Part shown: positions 16,501 through 23,177 of the stretch, in pieces
Position numbering within the stretch: the first letter of the stretch is position 1
Layout: every line of letters starts with the position of its first letter
NCBI GenBank assembly: GCA_964556885.1
Contig: CAZKYP010000023.1
Coordinates: 1 to 25,410 of the forward strand
DNA length: 25,410 nt
Origin: CAZKYP01 sp964556885
Lineage (GTDB): Bacteria; Planctomycetota; Phycisphaerae; Sedimentisphaerales; Anaerobacaceae
Reading direction: 5' to 3'
The notes under the pieces: generated by a model
Databases searched by the model: none
What the model was told of the DNA's origin: nothing
Seen by the model: the letters and a program-made list of their open reading frames with translations, nothing else
Program-made: the position numbers and the translations under genes

Positions 16501-17043
16501 AGGTTCGATGCGTCTTTGACCGAGGCCGATATTTCCGGTGATGGGGCCAAATCCGAAGAAATATTAGCCGAACAGGCGAGGGAATTTTTCCGTTCTGAGC
16601 TTAGTGACCTTGAAAGATATGTTTTAGTGCAGGTTTACGACAGCACGTGGAAGGACCATCTCTACTCGATGGACCATCTCAAGAACAGTATCTGGATGCG
16701 TTCGCTGGCCGAGAAAGACCCCAAGACCGAATACAAGCGTGAAGGCTCCCGGATGTTCGATGAGATGCTCGAAGCAATCGAAGACCGTGTCACCGATATT
16801 ATCTTCAGGGTACATTTAGAGGCCGGGGCCAGGGCCAGGAGCGTCTGGAACGTCAGCCAGACGAAGCACGATGAGGTCGGCCAGTTTGCAATGGCCGAAC
16901 GCCAGCGCGCCGCCGCCCAGGCGCCGCAGGGCGAGCAGGTGGTGAAGCAAATAAAGCTGGAGCAGCCCAAGGTCGGCCGCAACGATCCGTGCCCGTGCGG
17001 AAGCGGGAAGAAATACAAGAAATGCCACGGACAAAACGCCTGA
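13555..17043 (+). CDS. secA: Preprotein translocase ATPase SecA, with large insertions
   Basis: SecA drives post-translational export through SecYEG. Core motifs are intact: Walker A ATGEGKT (Lys111, Thr112), Walker B IIDEVDSILIDEAR (Asp214, Glu215), VDEFTGRLMHGRQWSDGLHQ, GTISIEKSE, TNMAGRGTDIKLG and QLRGRAGRQGD, plus the helical scaffold LLEYDEVMDYQR and TWKDHLYSMDHLK...DPKTEYKRE. The extreme C-terminus is a SEC-C zinc motif (Cys1146, Cys1148, Cys1157, His1158) that in other SecA proteins binds SecB and phospholipid. At 1,162 residues it is about 260 longer than E. coli SecA. The extra length is a charged coiled coil at about 253-317, inside the preprotein-crosslinking region, and five tandem units of about 60 residues (Trp734, 797, 855, 922, 979) in the helical-wing region. 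Start GTG 13555 has AGGAG at seven-base spacing; an earlier in-frame GTG at 13528 lacks a good site. efp precedes it and the dehydrogenase follows 22 bases later. Confidence 0.97.
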   Translation: MLGKVSKTLVKVFGSRNERLVKSYMAVAKNAGQFEEQIKNLDDEALKARTAEFKAAIKAGTRAEDILPEAFAVVREAARRNVEMRHFDVQLIGGNVLFDGKIAEMATGEGKTLVATLAAYLVHLTGRKVHVITVNDYLAKRDAEWMGPIYQALGLTVGAIQADMDTAGDERKNQYACDITYGTNNEFGFDYLRDNMKMSLEKMVQGPLQYAIIDEVDSILIDEARTPLIISGPAFDDVTRYKKADQVARKLISLQSSYDQIKKRIDSAERTIANAQGELAEAKKDKENERIEKAQKAIEKSQVELEAAQARLTEATQYYEVEYDKKAANLTHEGVGAAQEIAGVGSFYTGANDDWDKLLRQSLRAHVTFEKEKDYVVMDGKVIIVDEFTGRLMHGRQWSDGLHQAVEAKEGVTIKEESQTLATITLQNFFKLYDQIAGMTGTAETESEEFMNIYKLDVVVIPTNMPCIRDDREDVIYKSMREKFDAIVEEINRISSEGRPLLIGTISIEKSEALSAALMKRYGLEHEVLNAKQHAREAQIVVKAGQQHQGRDGSMRGNVTIATNMAGRGTDIKLGPGVADIGGLHILGTERHEARRIDNQLRGRAGRQGDAGSGQFFLSFDDDLMRVFAPEWTVKALSWIGWEEGQPIYHKRISKGIEKAQKKVEEKNFETRKSLLEYDEVMDYQRKIFYSRRKQILAGKKLKELIQEMIDSAIENSCKTILGGDYPVRCIEEWARVNFSVDLKLSNIADTTVEQIEMRIKEQAKAEVTNNISLSMGEYLEDYSDPKTWDISGLCKWAMSTFKVNLSPSKVKSQSPEEIEEQLAAAAAEQVDKKDCIQLVDFLKEDFAVRKFAEWARAKFDVKLDVTELARLNAAQIRKQLADKVAERYKRREIEYPVEFAMNMVYGPQGTNVYAFETLADWANKKYNANLTAEKIQDAKPRALQKQLLELSESFNDGQLEREISEKVAAFNKTELLKWANERFDASLTEADISGDGAKSEEILAEQAREFFRSELSDLERYVLVQVYDSTWKDHLYSMDHLKNSIWMRSLAEKDPKTEYKREGSRMFDEMLEAIEDRVTDIIFRVHLEAGARARSVWNVSQTKHDEVGQFAMAERQRAAAQAPQGEQVVKQIKLEQPKVGRNDPCPCGSGKKYKKCHGQNA

Positions 17044-17065
17044 GAATTGTCTAAAGGAGAGAAAA

Positions 17066-18697
17066 ATGTTCAACGGAATTTTCCACGTCCCCCGGCCGGC
17101 AAACGAACCCTGTTTGGATTATGCGCCGGGCAGCCCTGAACGTGCAGCGTTGTCCGCGAAACTGAAAGAGATGCTCAAACAGCAGGTCGAAGTGCCGATG
17201 ATAATCGACGGTAAAGAAGAGCGCAGCGGCAAGCTTGCGGATATTCGCTGTCCGCACGACCATCAGCATCTTTTAGGCAGGTACCACCAGGCCGGTGCGG
17301 ACTATACGAAAAAGGCCATCGATGCGGCTGAACGTGCGAAAAAAGATTGGGGGCGGATGCCGTGGGAATCCAGGGCTATTATTCTGCTCAAGGCCGCCGA
17401 TTTGCTGGCGGGAAAGTATCGGCAGATTCTTAACGCGGCCACCATGCTCAATATGAGCAAGACGCCGCATCAGGCGGAAATCGATTCTGCGTGCGAGCTG
17501 ATTGACTTCTGGCGTTTCAATCCTCATTTCATGGAGAAAGTTTACGGCGACCAGCCGATATCCTCGCCCGGCATGTTGAACTATATGGAACATCGTCCGC
17601 TGGATGGATTTGTTCTGGCGCTGACACCTTTTAACTTTACTTCGATTGCGGGCAATCTGCCGACGGCGCCGGCACTGATGGGTAATACGGTCATCTGGAA
17701 GCCGGCATCGTCCGCGGTGCTGCCGGCGTATTATATAATGAAAATCTTAGAGGAGGCCGGAATGCCGCCCGGCGTAATCAATATGGTTCCGGGCCCCGGA
17801 TCGGTTGTCGCGCCGCCGGCGCTGGACGATGCGCGACTCGGCGGAATCCATTTTACAGGGAGCACAGAAGTATTCTCCAAAATCTGGCAGCAGGTCGGCG
17901 AAGACGTGCTCAAATATGTTTCGTATCCGAGAATCGTCGGCGAGACCGGCGGCAAAGACTTCATATTCGCACACAAGAGCACCGATATCGATGCACTGGT
18001 AACAGCCATGATTCGCGGCGCGTTCGAGTACCAGGGGCAGAAATGCTCGGCCGCTTCGCGTGCGTATATTCCCGATACAATTTGGCCCCAGGTTGAAGAG
18101 CGGCTGGTAGATGAAATTGGAAATATCAGGATGGGAGATGTCACCGACTTCGGGAATTTTATGTGCGCGGTCATCGACAGGAAGGCGTTCGATACGATTC
18201 GAGAATATGTCGAGTATGCCAGGACCTCGGCTGATTTGGATATTATCACCGGCGGCGGATATAATGACTCGAATGGATATTTTATAGAGCCGACGGTTGT
18301 GGTAAGCAAAGTGCCGAAGTCGAAGCTGATGGTCGAGGAGATATTCGGGCCGGTCCTGACGATTTACGTTTATCCGGAAAACGAGTACGAGGATACGTTG
18401 CAGATTTGCGATGAGACCTCGCCGTACGGGCTGACCGGGGCGATATTCGCACTCGACCGAAAAGCGATTGTCAGGGCGATGGACGTACTGCGTCATGCGG
18501 CCGGCAATTTCTATATCAACGACAAGCCGACCGGAGCGGTTGTCGGGCAGCAGCCGTTCGGCGGCTCGCGCGCATCCGGCACCAACGACAAGGCCGGCAG
18601 CGCGCTTAACCTCGCACGCTGGGTCTCACAGCGAACAATAAAAGAGACCTTCCTCCCCCCGCAAAACTTCCGCTACCCCTACATGCAGGAAAGATAA
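17066..18697 (+). CDS. pruA: L-glutamate gamma-semialdehyde (1-pyrroline-5-carboxylate) dehydrogenase
   Basis: This NAD-dependent aldehyde dehydrogenase oxidises glutamate semialdehyde, the open form of 1-pyrroline-5-carboxylate, to glutamate, the last step of proline catabolism. The 543 residues match the length of the stand-alone group also found in mitochondria (ALDH4-like) rather than the PutA fusion. Visible motifs are LALTPFNFTSIAGNLPTAPA (substrate/NAD pocket), VIWKPAS, HFTGSTEVF, GETGGKD with catalytic Glu293, and YQGQKCSAASRAY with nucleophile Cys327, then EEIFGPVLTIYVY and QQPFGGSRASGTNDKAG near the end. A strong AAAGGAGAG precedes the ATG, and the gap from secA is 22 bases, so it is probably read from the efp-secA transcript. 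No proline dehydrogenase gene is nearby. A broader aldehyde specificity cannot be excluded. Confidence 0.9.
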   Translation: MFNGIFHVPRPANEPCLDYAPGSPERAALSAKLKEMLKQQVEVPMIIDGKEERSGKLADIRCPHDHQHLLGRYHQAGADYTKKAIDAAERAKKDWGRMPWESRAIILLKAADLLAGKYRQILNAATMLNMSKTPHQAEIDSACELIDFWRFNPHFMEKVYGDQPISSPGMLNYMEHRPLDGFVLALTPFNFTSIAGNLPTAPALMGNTVIWKPASSAVLPAYYIMKILEEAGMPPGVINMVPGPGSVVAPPALDDARLGGIHFTGSTEVFSKIWQQVGEDVLKYVSYPRIVGETGGKDFIFAHKSTDIDALVTAMIRGAFEYQGQKCSAASRAYIPDTIWPQVEERLVDEIGNIRMGDVTDFGNFMCAVIDRKAFDTIREYVEYARTSADLDIITGGGYNDSNGYFIEPTVVVSKVPKSKLMVEEIFGPVLTIYVYPENEYEDTLQICDETSPYGLTGAIFALDRKAIVRAMDVLRHAAGNFYINDKPTGAVVGQQPFGGSRASGTNDKAGSALNLARWVSQRTIKETFLPPQNFRYPYMQER

Positions 18698-18727
18698 AAA
18701 TTCCTGCAATAGCAATACAAAAGCAAC

Positions 18728-18769
18728 AAGCCGAATGCGTGAAACTGAATGTCTTGGTGCCTTCGGCTT
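18728..18769. terminator. Possible bidirectional terminator between convergent genes
   Basis: AAGCCGAA (18728-18735) pairs with TTCGGCTT (18762-18769), extendable through a one-base bulge to flanking ACA/TGT. The 26-base loop is large, and the T-run is interrupted (TTTGTTAGTTT). It lies between the dehydrogenase stop and the converging coiled-coil gene. Confidence 0.4.
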
Positions 18770-18792
18770 TGTTAGTTTGATATAACAGGCTC

Positions 18793-19743
18793 TTAGCCTT
18801 CGTTAGCTACCGCCGGTGCTTCCTTTTTCGGTTTAGCTTCGGTTTCCTTGGTTTCTTCAGCTTTCTCGACGTCCTGGGCTTTCTCTACTTCCTGGGGTTT
18901 CTCTACTTCCTGAGCTTTTACGGTTTCCTGAAACTCGTTTTCCTGGTTCGGGCTTGCGAGTCTTCTTCGCATTTGATTTTCTATTGCGGCTTCTTTTTGT
19001 TCCTGGATTTCGATACGCCTGCGGATTTCCTGTTCGAGGTCTCTGTTTATCTCATCTCTCTCGCGCAGGTGCGTTCTGAGCAGGTTGTTTTCCTCACGAA
19101 GCATCTGGATCTTTCTTTCCATCTGCTCGATGAGTTTCTGCCGACTATTGACCAGCATTTCCGTTCGCTCAAGATGCGCAATAAACAGATCTCTTATTTC
19201 GTTGCCCATATTCATAACATTTTCCAGTCCGAATTCCGGGCGCTGCATTTCCTGCGGTTGTGGTGATGGAGGCTCCGGCTCTATCATCATGGGTTTATCC
19301 GGCAGCCCCGTTTCACGCCTTAGATCAGCCACAATTTCTTCGGCCTTATGTGTCATTTCTCTTAGATGTGTGAGCTGCTCCTCTGCCTCACGGAGTCTTA
19401 TTTGCCGATCCTGGTTCATTTGAGCTTCGATTCCCTGAGGGATTTCAGATATACTGACTTCCATTACCTCAATGGGTTTTTCACCGGTTTCTTCCGGTTT
19501 CACCGCTTCGGCGGTTTCGTTTGGCTCAGTTTTCGCCGCTTCGGCTGTTTCAGTTTGTTCAGCTTCAGGTACCTGCTGGATTGTCTGCTCAGCATCCTGT
19601 TGAGATGATTGCTGCTCCTGTTGGGTTTCCTGCTTTTGTTGGAGTATTTGCTCCTGTGCTCCTGCCTGTTGTTCTGAGACTATTCCACTAAACATCAGTG
19701 CTGCAACTGCAATAAAGATGATGATCCTGTTGGCGTGTTTCAT
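18793..19743 (-). CDS. Exported Q/E-rich coiled-coil protein
   Basis: The 316-residue protein starts with an export signal (about 1-29, IIIFIAVAALMFSGIVS, cleavage probably after AGA). Next is a low-complexity Gln/Glu-rich stretch (about 30-90), a first charged helix (about 105-145), a proline-rich hinge (about 148-168, EPEPPSPQPQEM), and a long coiled coil (about 175-265, LIEQMERKIQMLREENNLLRTHLRERDEIN). The tail has degenerate copies of an eight-residue unit (KAQEVEKPQEVEKAQDVEKAEETKE), and the DNA there shows matching 24-base periodicity. I recognise no family; it may be a periplasmic structural or spacer protein. The ATG follows a near-perfect AAGGAGGA. It is a single gene, convergent with the dehydrogenase. 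The reality of the gene is clear; its function is not. Confidence 0.8.
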   Translation of the reverse strand: MKHANRIIIFIAVAALMFSGIVSEQQAGAQEQILQQKQETQQEQQSSQQDAEQTIQQVPEAEQTETAEAAKTEPNETAEAVKPEETGEKPIEVMEVSISEIPQGIEAQMNQDRQIRLREAEEQLTHLREMTHKAEEIVADLRRETGLPDKPMMIEPEPPSPQPQEMQRPEFGLENVMNMGNEIRDLFIAHLERTEMLVNSRQKLIEQMERKIQMLREENNLLRTHLRERDEINRDLEQEIRRRIEIQEQKEAAIENQMRRRLASPNQENEFQETVKAQEVEKPQEVEKAQDVEKAEETKETEAKPKKEAPAVANEG

Positions 19744-20011
19744 AATATTCCTCCTTAAATATAAAATTGGTAAAAAAGTTTGTTATCGACCGTTAGAGGA
19801 TGATTAACATAAACGTCCGAAAAAATCAATAGAATCAATTAAAAATTTGTAAATTTATAGAAAATTAATAATTTGGGTAATTTGCCATGCTCCTAAAAGG
19901 GGCTGTTTACAGAGGATACGTAGTATTCTGACTAAAAGTTCAGAGTTTCAAGCTACTGAGCCGATGATAGTTGTAGAGTGTGAGGGGATTATTAGTTTTT
20001 TGGTGATATGA

Positions 20012-20692
20012 ATGGCGTTTAAGCATATAAAAACCAAGTTTTTGGGCCTGATTGTGGTCGTATTAGTGTTCGGGGGGCTGGCGTATCTGTCCCGCGGGCC
20101 GTATAAAATGGCCGTGACGATACATGAGCTTCTCAAGGAAAATAAGCAGCTTAGACAGGCCATAACCAACCTGACCCAGGAGGACCAGATAGGTTTCGCC
20201 AAGGTGATTAAGCAGTGGATAGAGGATGGCAAACTCTTTACGACATTAAAGTTCGTTGAGACCGCCAGGGACGACAAGCTCAAACGCATACTGGAAAAAG
20301 AATATACGATTGAGGGCGATATAGTTCATTTTGATGCGCTGATAGTAAAATTTGACGGCAGGATGGTAATGGACGGCAAGGCGAGGGCATTGTATCTGTG
20401 GCGGCGGATTTACGGCGAGACAATGACGCCGCAGCAGGGTTTTGCAATTGAAGAGCCGGGCACCGAACCTCTCAGGTACGGCGACCTGCTCAAAGCCTTG
20501 CCAATCGAGCACAGGCAAATGTTCTGGTCGAATATCTGGGATCTGGCAAACGATAACGAGAAGCTCAAACAATATGACATCGTGGCTATCTACGGGAACG
20601 TCATCTATACCAGGCTCAAAGAAGGGCTTATATACATCTTCAAAATCGATTCTTCCGGCCAGGTCACACCTGAAATCGTGCCGGATATGTAA
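20012..20692 (+). CDS. Membrane-anchored protein of unknown function
   Basis: The 226-residue protein has one N-terminal hydrophobic helix (about 10-27, FLGLIVVVLVFGGLAYLS) after a short basic head, so a signal anchor with the bulk outside the cytoplasm is likely. A short coiled-coil-like segment follows (HELLKENKQLRQAI). The remainder is a soluble mixed domain with ALYLWRRIYGETMTPQQGFAIEE and RQMFWSNIWDLANDNEKLKQYD. I recognise no motif, cysteine pair or catalytic pattern. The ribosome site before ATG 20012 is weak. The next gene is 240 bases away beyond a repeat, so it is probably transcribed alone. Normal codon usage and coherent composition support a real gene. Confidence 0.7.
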   Translation: MAFKHIKTKFLGLIVVVLVFGGLAYLSRGPYKMAVTIHELLKENKQLRQAITNLTQEDQIGFAKVIKQWIEDGKLFTTLKFVETARDDKLKRILEKEYTIEGDIVHFDALIVKFDGRMVMDGKARALYLWRRIYGETMTPQQGFAIEEPGTEPLRYGDLLKALPIEHRQMFWSNIWDLANDNEKLKQYDIVAIYGNVIYTRLKEGLIYIFKIDSSGQVTPEIVPDM

Positions 20693-20764
20693 TTCATATC
20701 AAATTTGTTTTGTAAAACTTATCTTGCAGGGCATTTTCAGAATTGTAACCATACTCAATTTGTG

Positions 20765-20844
20765 TTGGTAATTGGTTAATGGTAACTGGTTATTTATAAT
20801 TCGATGATTATTTAACCATTCACCAATAACCATTTAACCAATTC
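20765..20844. repeat. Imperfect inverted repeat of GGTTAATTGG-type words
   Basis: The left arm (20765-20796) contains GGTAATTGGTTAATGGTAAC, and the right arm (20809-20844) contains ACCATTTAACCAATTC on the plus strand; AATTGGTTAA pairs exactly and the rest mostly, around a 12-base AT-rich centre. Each arm is a degenerate tandem of TTGGTTAA-like words. No gene lies between the arms. It may be a small non-autonomous element or an empty relative of the flanked remnant at 12567-12928. Confidence 0.55.
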
Positions 20845-20932
20845 TAATATCGTTCCTTGTTGACGCCCGGCCGGATGTTGGTTATTGTATATATTAAGCA
20901 AACGGTCCGACTTTTAGTAGGAATTTGGAACA

Positions 20933-22255
20933 ATGAAGGGAAGCACTGATTTTGATATCGTTGTGGTGGGGGGCGGCATTGTCGGGCTGGCCTCGGCCTA
21001 TAAAATCTCGTTGAACCATCCCGGTGTTCGTATAGCCGTAATGGAAAAAGAGGAGGAGTTAGCTGCACACCAGACCGGTCACAACTCGGGCGTTATCCAT
21101 TCTGGTCTGTATTATCAGCCGGGCTCGGTCAAGGCAATAACGTGTGCGAACGGGCGAAAAGAGCTCATTACTTTTGCCGAGCAGTATGAAATCCCTTACG
21201 AGATATGCGGAAAAATCATTGTTGCGACACGCGAAAAAGAGCTGGCCGACCTGGAATTGATTTTTCAGAGGGGCCAGGAAAACCAGATAGAAGGTATAGA
21301 AAAAATCGGGCCCGAAGAAATATTGGAAATCGAGCCGAATTGCGTTGGATTAGCAGGCATACGCGTACCGTGTACGGGGATTATCGATTTCCTTGAGGTT
21401 TCAAAAAAGCTGGCGGAATTAATAACCGTAAACGGGCCGGAAAACCAGGTCCTGACCTCGCACGAGGTAATGGGATTCGATAAGCACGATTTTTATACGA
21501 TGGTCATGACGACCGACGGGAATTTCTCCGCCAGGTTCATTATCAATTGTGCTGGTCTTCAGTCGGACAGAGTTGCGAGGATGGACAATATCGATCCGGT
21601 TGTGAGGATTGTACCTTTCCGAGGGGATTACTATGAGCTGACGGAAGCTGCAAGAGACAAAATCAGGAATCTAATATATCCCGTTCCGGACCCGGATTTG
21701 CCGTTTTTGGGAGTTCATTTTACCCGTATGATTAACGGCGGCGTCGAGTGCGGGCCGAATGCTGTTTTTTCTTTCAAGCGGGAAGGTTACGGCAAGTTCG
21801 ATTTCAATTTCAAAGATGCCTGGGAATCGCTGTCTTACGCCGGGACTTGGAAGCTGTTTCTGCGATACTGGAGATACGGACTGGGTGAATACGCAAGGGC
21901 ATTTATTAAAAAACTGTTCCTGAGAAGTTTGCAGCGGCTTGTTCCTGCTTTGCAGGATGAGGATATAATACCCTGCAAGGCGGGCGTCCGTGCACAGGCA
22001 CTCGGGCCGACCGGCGAGACGATAGATGATTTCAGGATAGAGAGGAAGAGCAATTCGATTCACGTCCTTAACGCGCCGTCACCGGCGGCGACTGCATCAC
22101 TGGCTATCGGTGATTATATCTGCCGGATGGCCGCTGAGTATTTCAATCTGCCTAAAAGCCGAAAAGTCGAAGATGCAAAAACACCGAAAAAACGAAAGCG
22201 CAAGACGAAAAAGAAAACCAAAAAATCAACCGACGACCAGGAACCTCAGGAGTAA
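20933..22255 (+). CDS. lhgO: L-2-hydroxyglutarate oxidase-like FAD enzyme
   Basis: The protein belongs to the DAO/glycine-oxidase fold. It opens with the FAD-binding motif DIVVVGGGIVGLASAYKI, followed by EKE at the end of beta-2 and HQTGHNSGVIHSGLYYQPGS, the signature of L-2-hydroxyglutarate oxidases that return this dead-end metabolite to 2-oxoglutarate with electrons to quinone or oxygen. NCAGLQSDRVA and VPFRGDYYEL are also typical, and the C-terminal GVRAQALGPTGETIDDF contributes to the substrate site. The core (about 1-405) has family length. The last 30 residues form an unusual Lys/Arg-rich tail ending in acidic residues. ATG 20933 has a weak AGGA site. The next gene, encoding a CGGC protein, starts 38 bases on and may be co-transcribed. 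Another 2-hydroxy acid substrate is possible. Confidence 0.88.
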   Translation: MKGSTDFDIVVVGGGIVGLASAYKISLNHPGVRIAVMEKEEELAAHQTGHNSGVIHSGLYYQPGSVKAITCANGRKELITFAEQYEIPYEICGKIIVATREKELADLELIFQRGQENQIEGIEKIGPEEILEIEPNCVGLAGIRVPCTGIIDFLEVSKKLAELITVNGPENQVLTSHEVMGFDKHDFYTMVMTTDGNFSARFIINCAGLQSDRVARMDNIDPVVRIVPFRGDYYELTEAARDKIRNLIYPVPDPDLPFLGVHFTRMINGGVECGPNAVFSFKREGYGKFDFNFKDAWESLSYAGTWKLFLRYWRYGLGEYARAFIKKLFLRSLQRLVPALQDEDIIPCKAGVRAQALGPTGETIDDFRIERKSNSIHVLNAPSPAATASLAIGDYICRMAAEYFNLPKSRKVEDAKTPKKRKRKTKKKTKKSTDDQEPQE

Positions 22256-22293
22256 TATCCTGTTTAACATTTAAGATTGCAGAGTAATTTAAG

Positions 22294-22725
22294 ATGATAG
22301 ATCCGGCGAGTAAGGACTATATTATCATTGTGCAGTGTGACATCGTCAAGCAGCGCTGCTCGGGCTATTTCTGCGAGAAGTCGTTCATTGAGCGGACGGG
22401 TGGTTTCGCCGGGTATCCGAAGGACAAAACGTATCGCGTGATTTATATGACGTGCGGGGGCTGCTGCGGCCGGGCCGTTCATCGCAAGCTCGCACACCTG
22501 GCACGCAATATCAAAAAGAAAGAGGCGATTGAGAAAGACAGAATCGTCGTGCAGCTTTCGTCCTGCATAACCAAAGACAACCATCACGCCCCGCCCTGTC
22601 CTCACTTGAATTATATCAAAGCACTGATTGCAAAGCTCGGCTTAGATGTGTGTGAGGATACGGTGATATCTGAAATGTCACAACAAAGACGCGAGGCGGG
22701 ACTGTACAAGCTCGGGAACCAATAA
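22294..22725 (+). CDS. CGGC-domain protein, putative metal-binding
   Basis: The 143-residue protein is small and cysteine-rich, with the CGGC-domain pattern: an early IIIVQCDIVKQRCSGYFC (Cys15, 22, 27), the central YMTCGGCCGRAVHRKL, a VQLSSCITK strand, and a final HHAPPCPHL. The many cysteines and histidines suggest metal or Fe-S binding, but the family has no established biochemical role that I know of. No signal peptide is present. The ribosome site before ATG 22294 is poor, and translation may depend on coupling with lhgO 38 bases upstream. The family assignment is good; function is unknown. Confidence 0.75.
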   Translation: MIDPASKDYIIIVQCDIVKQRCSGYFCEKSFIERTGGFAGYPKDKTYRVIYMTCGGCCGRAVHRKLAHLARNIKKKEAIEKDRIVVQLSSCITKDNHHAPPCPHLNYIKALIAKLGLDVCEDTVISEMSQQRREAGLYKLGNQ

Positions 22726-22818
22726 TTGAAATAAAAGGGACTTAGGATTATTACTCTGAAATGTGACAGCCCCATTTTGTCACTCTGAGGTGATTGGCAT
22801 GTGATGAAAGAATAAAGC

Positions 22819-22843
22819 TTGAAGTTCCATTTTGGAACATCAA
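22819..22843. repeat. 25-base palindrome at the ORF6N truncation point
   Basis: TTGA-A-GTTCCA-TTT-TGGAAC-A-TCAA is symmetric apart from one A/A mismatch. It falls exactly where recognisable ORF6N sequence starts, so it may mark a deletion or recombination point, or simply be coding sequence that happens to be symmetric. Confidence 0.45.
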
Positions 22844-23169
22844 GTTGGGGCGGTATAAGAAAATTGCCACGTGCTTTTACGGAACAGGGTGTTGCAATGC
22901 TATCCAGTGTTTTAAGGAGCAAACAAGCAGTTGAGGTTAATATTGCCATTATGCGCATGTTTGTAAAGTTGCGTGAAATATTGGCTGTCAATGCAACGCT
23001 ACGTCGTAAGATCGAATCTATGGAGCGACGATATGATGAGCAGTTCAAGCTTGTTTTCAAAGTGCTGTCTGAGATGGTAATGACAGAAGGTAAGCCGAAA
23101 TCGCAGATAGGCTATCTTACCGAGTTTGAAGGTCATAAAAAAGGAAATTCAAAATCTAAAAAAGGTTAA
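22819..23169 (+). pseudogene. ORF6N-domain protein remnant, N-terminally truncated
   Basis: The readable part (about 116 codons from TTG 22819) matches the second half of ORF6N-type proteins, which occur in phages and as scattered chromosomal genes: FGTSSWGGIRKLPRAFTEQG, then VAMLSSVLRSKQAVEVNIAI, MRMFVKLREIL and a short coiled coil. The usual upstream half of the ORF6N domain (about 50-60 residues, with the conserved L.D.DLA.LYG segment) is absent. A TAA lies two codons before the TTG, and the sequence above it in all frames shows no trace of the missing half. No ribosome site precedes TTG 22819. I therefore read it as a remnant, though a short product is not excluded. It is AT-richer than its neighbours and ends eight bases before the hydrolase gene. 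Confidence 0.7.
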
Positions 23170-23177
23170 GAGAAAAT

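Noticed and set aside
18793..19743. Calling the coiled-coil protein a YbgF/CpoB- or TolA-like factor
   Set aside because: Export signal plus coiled coil is similar in outline, but there is no TPR or TolA C-terminal domain and no tol-pal genes nearby.
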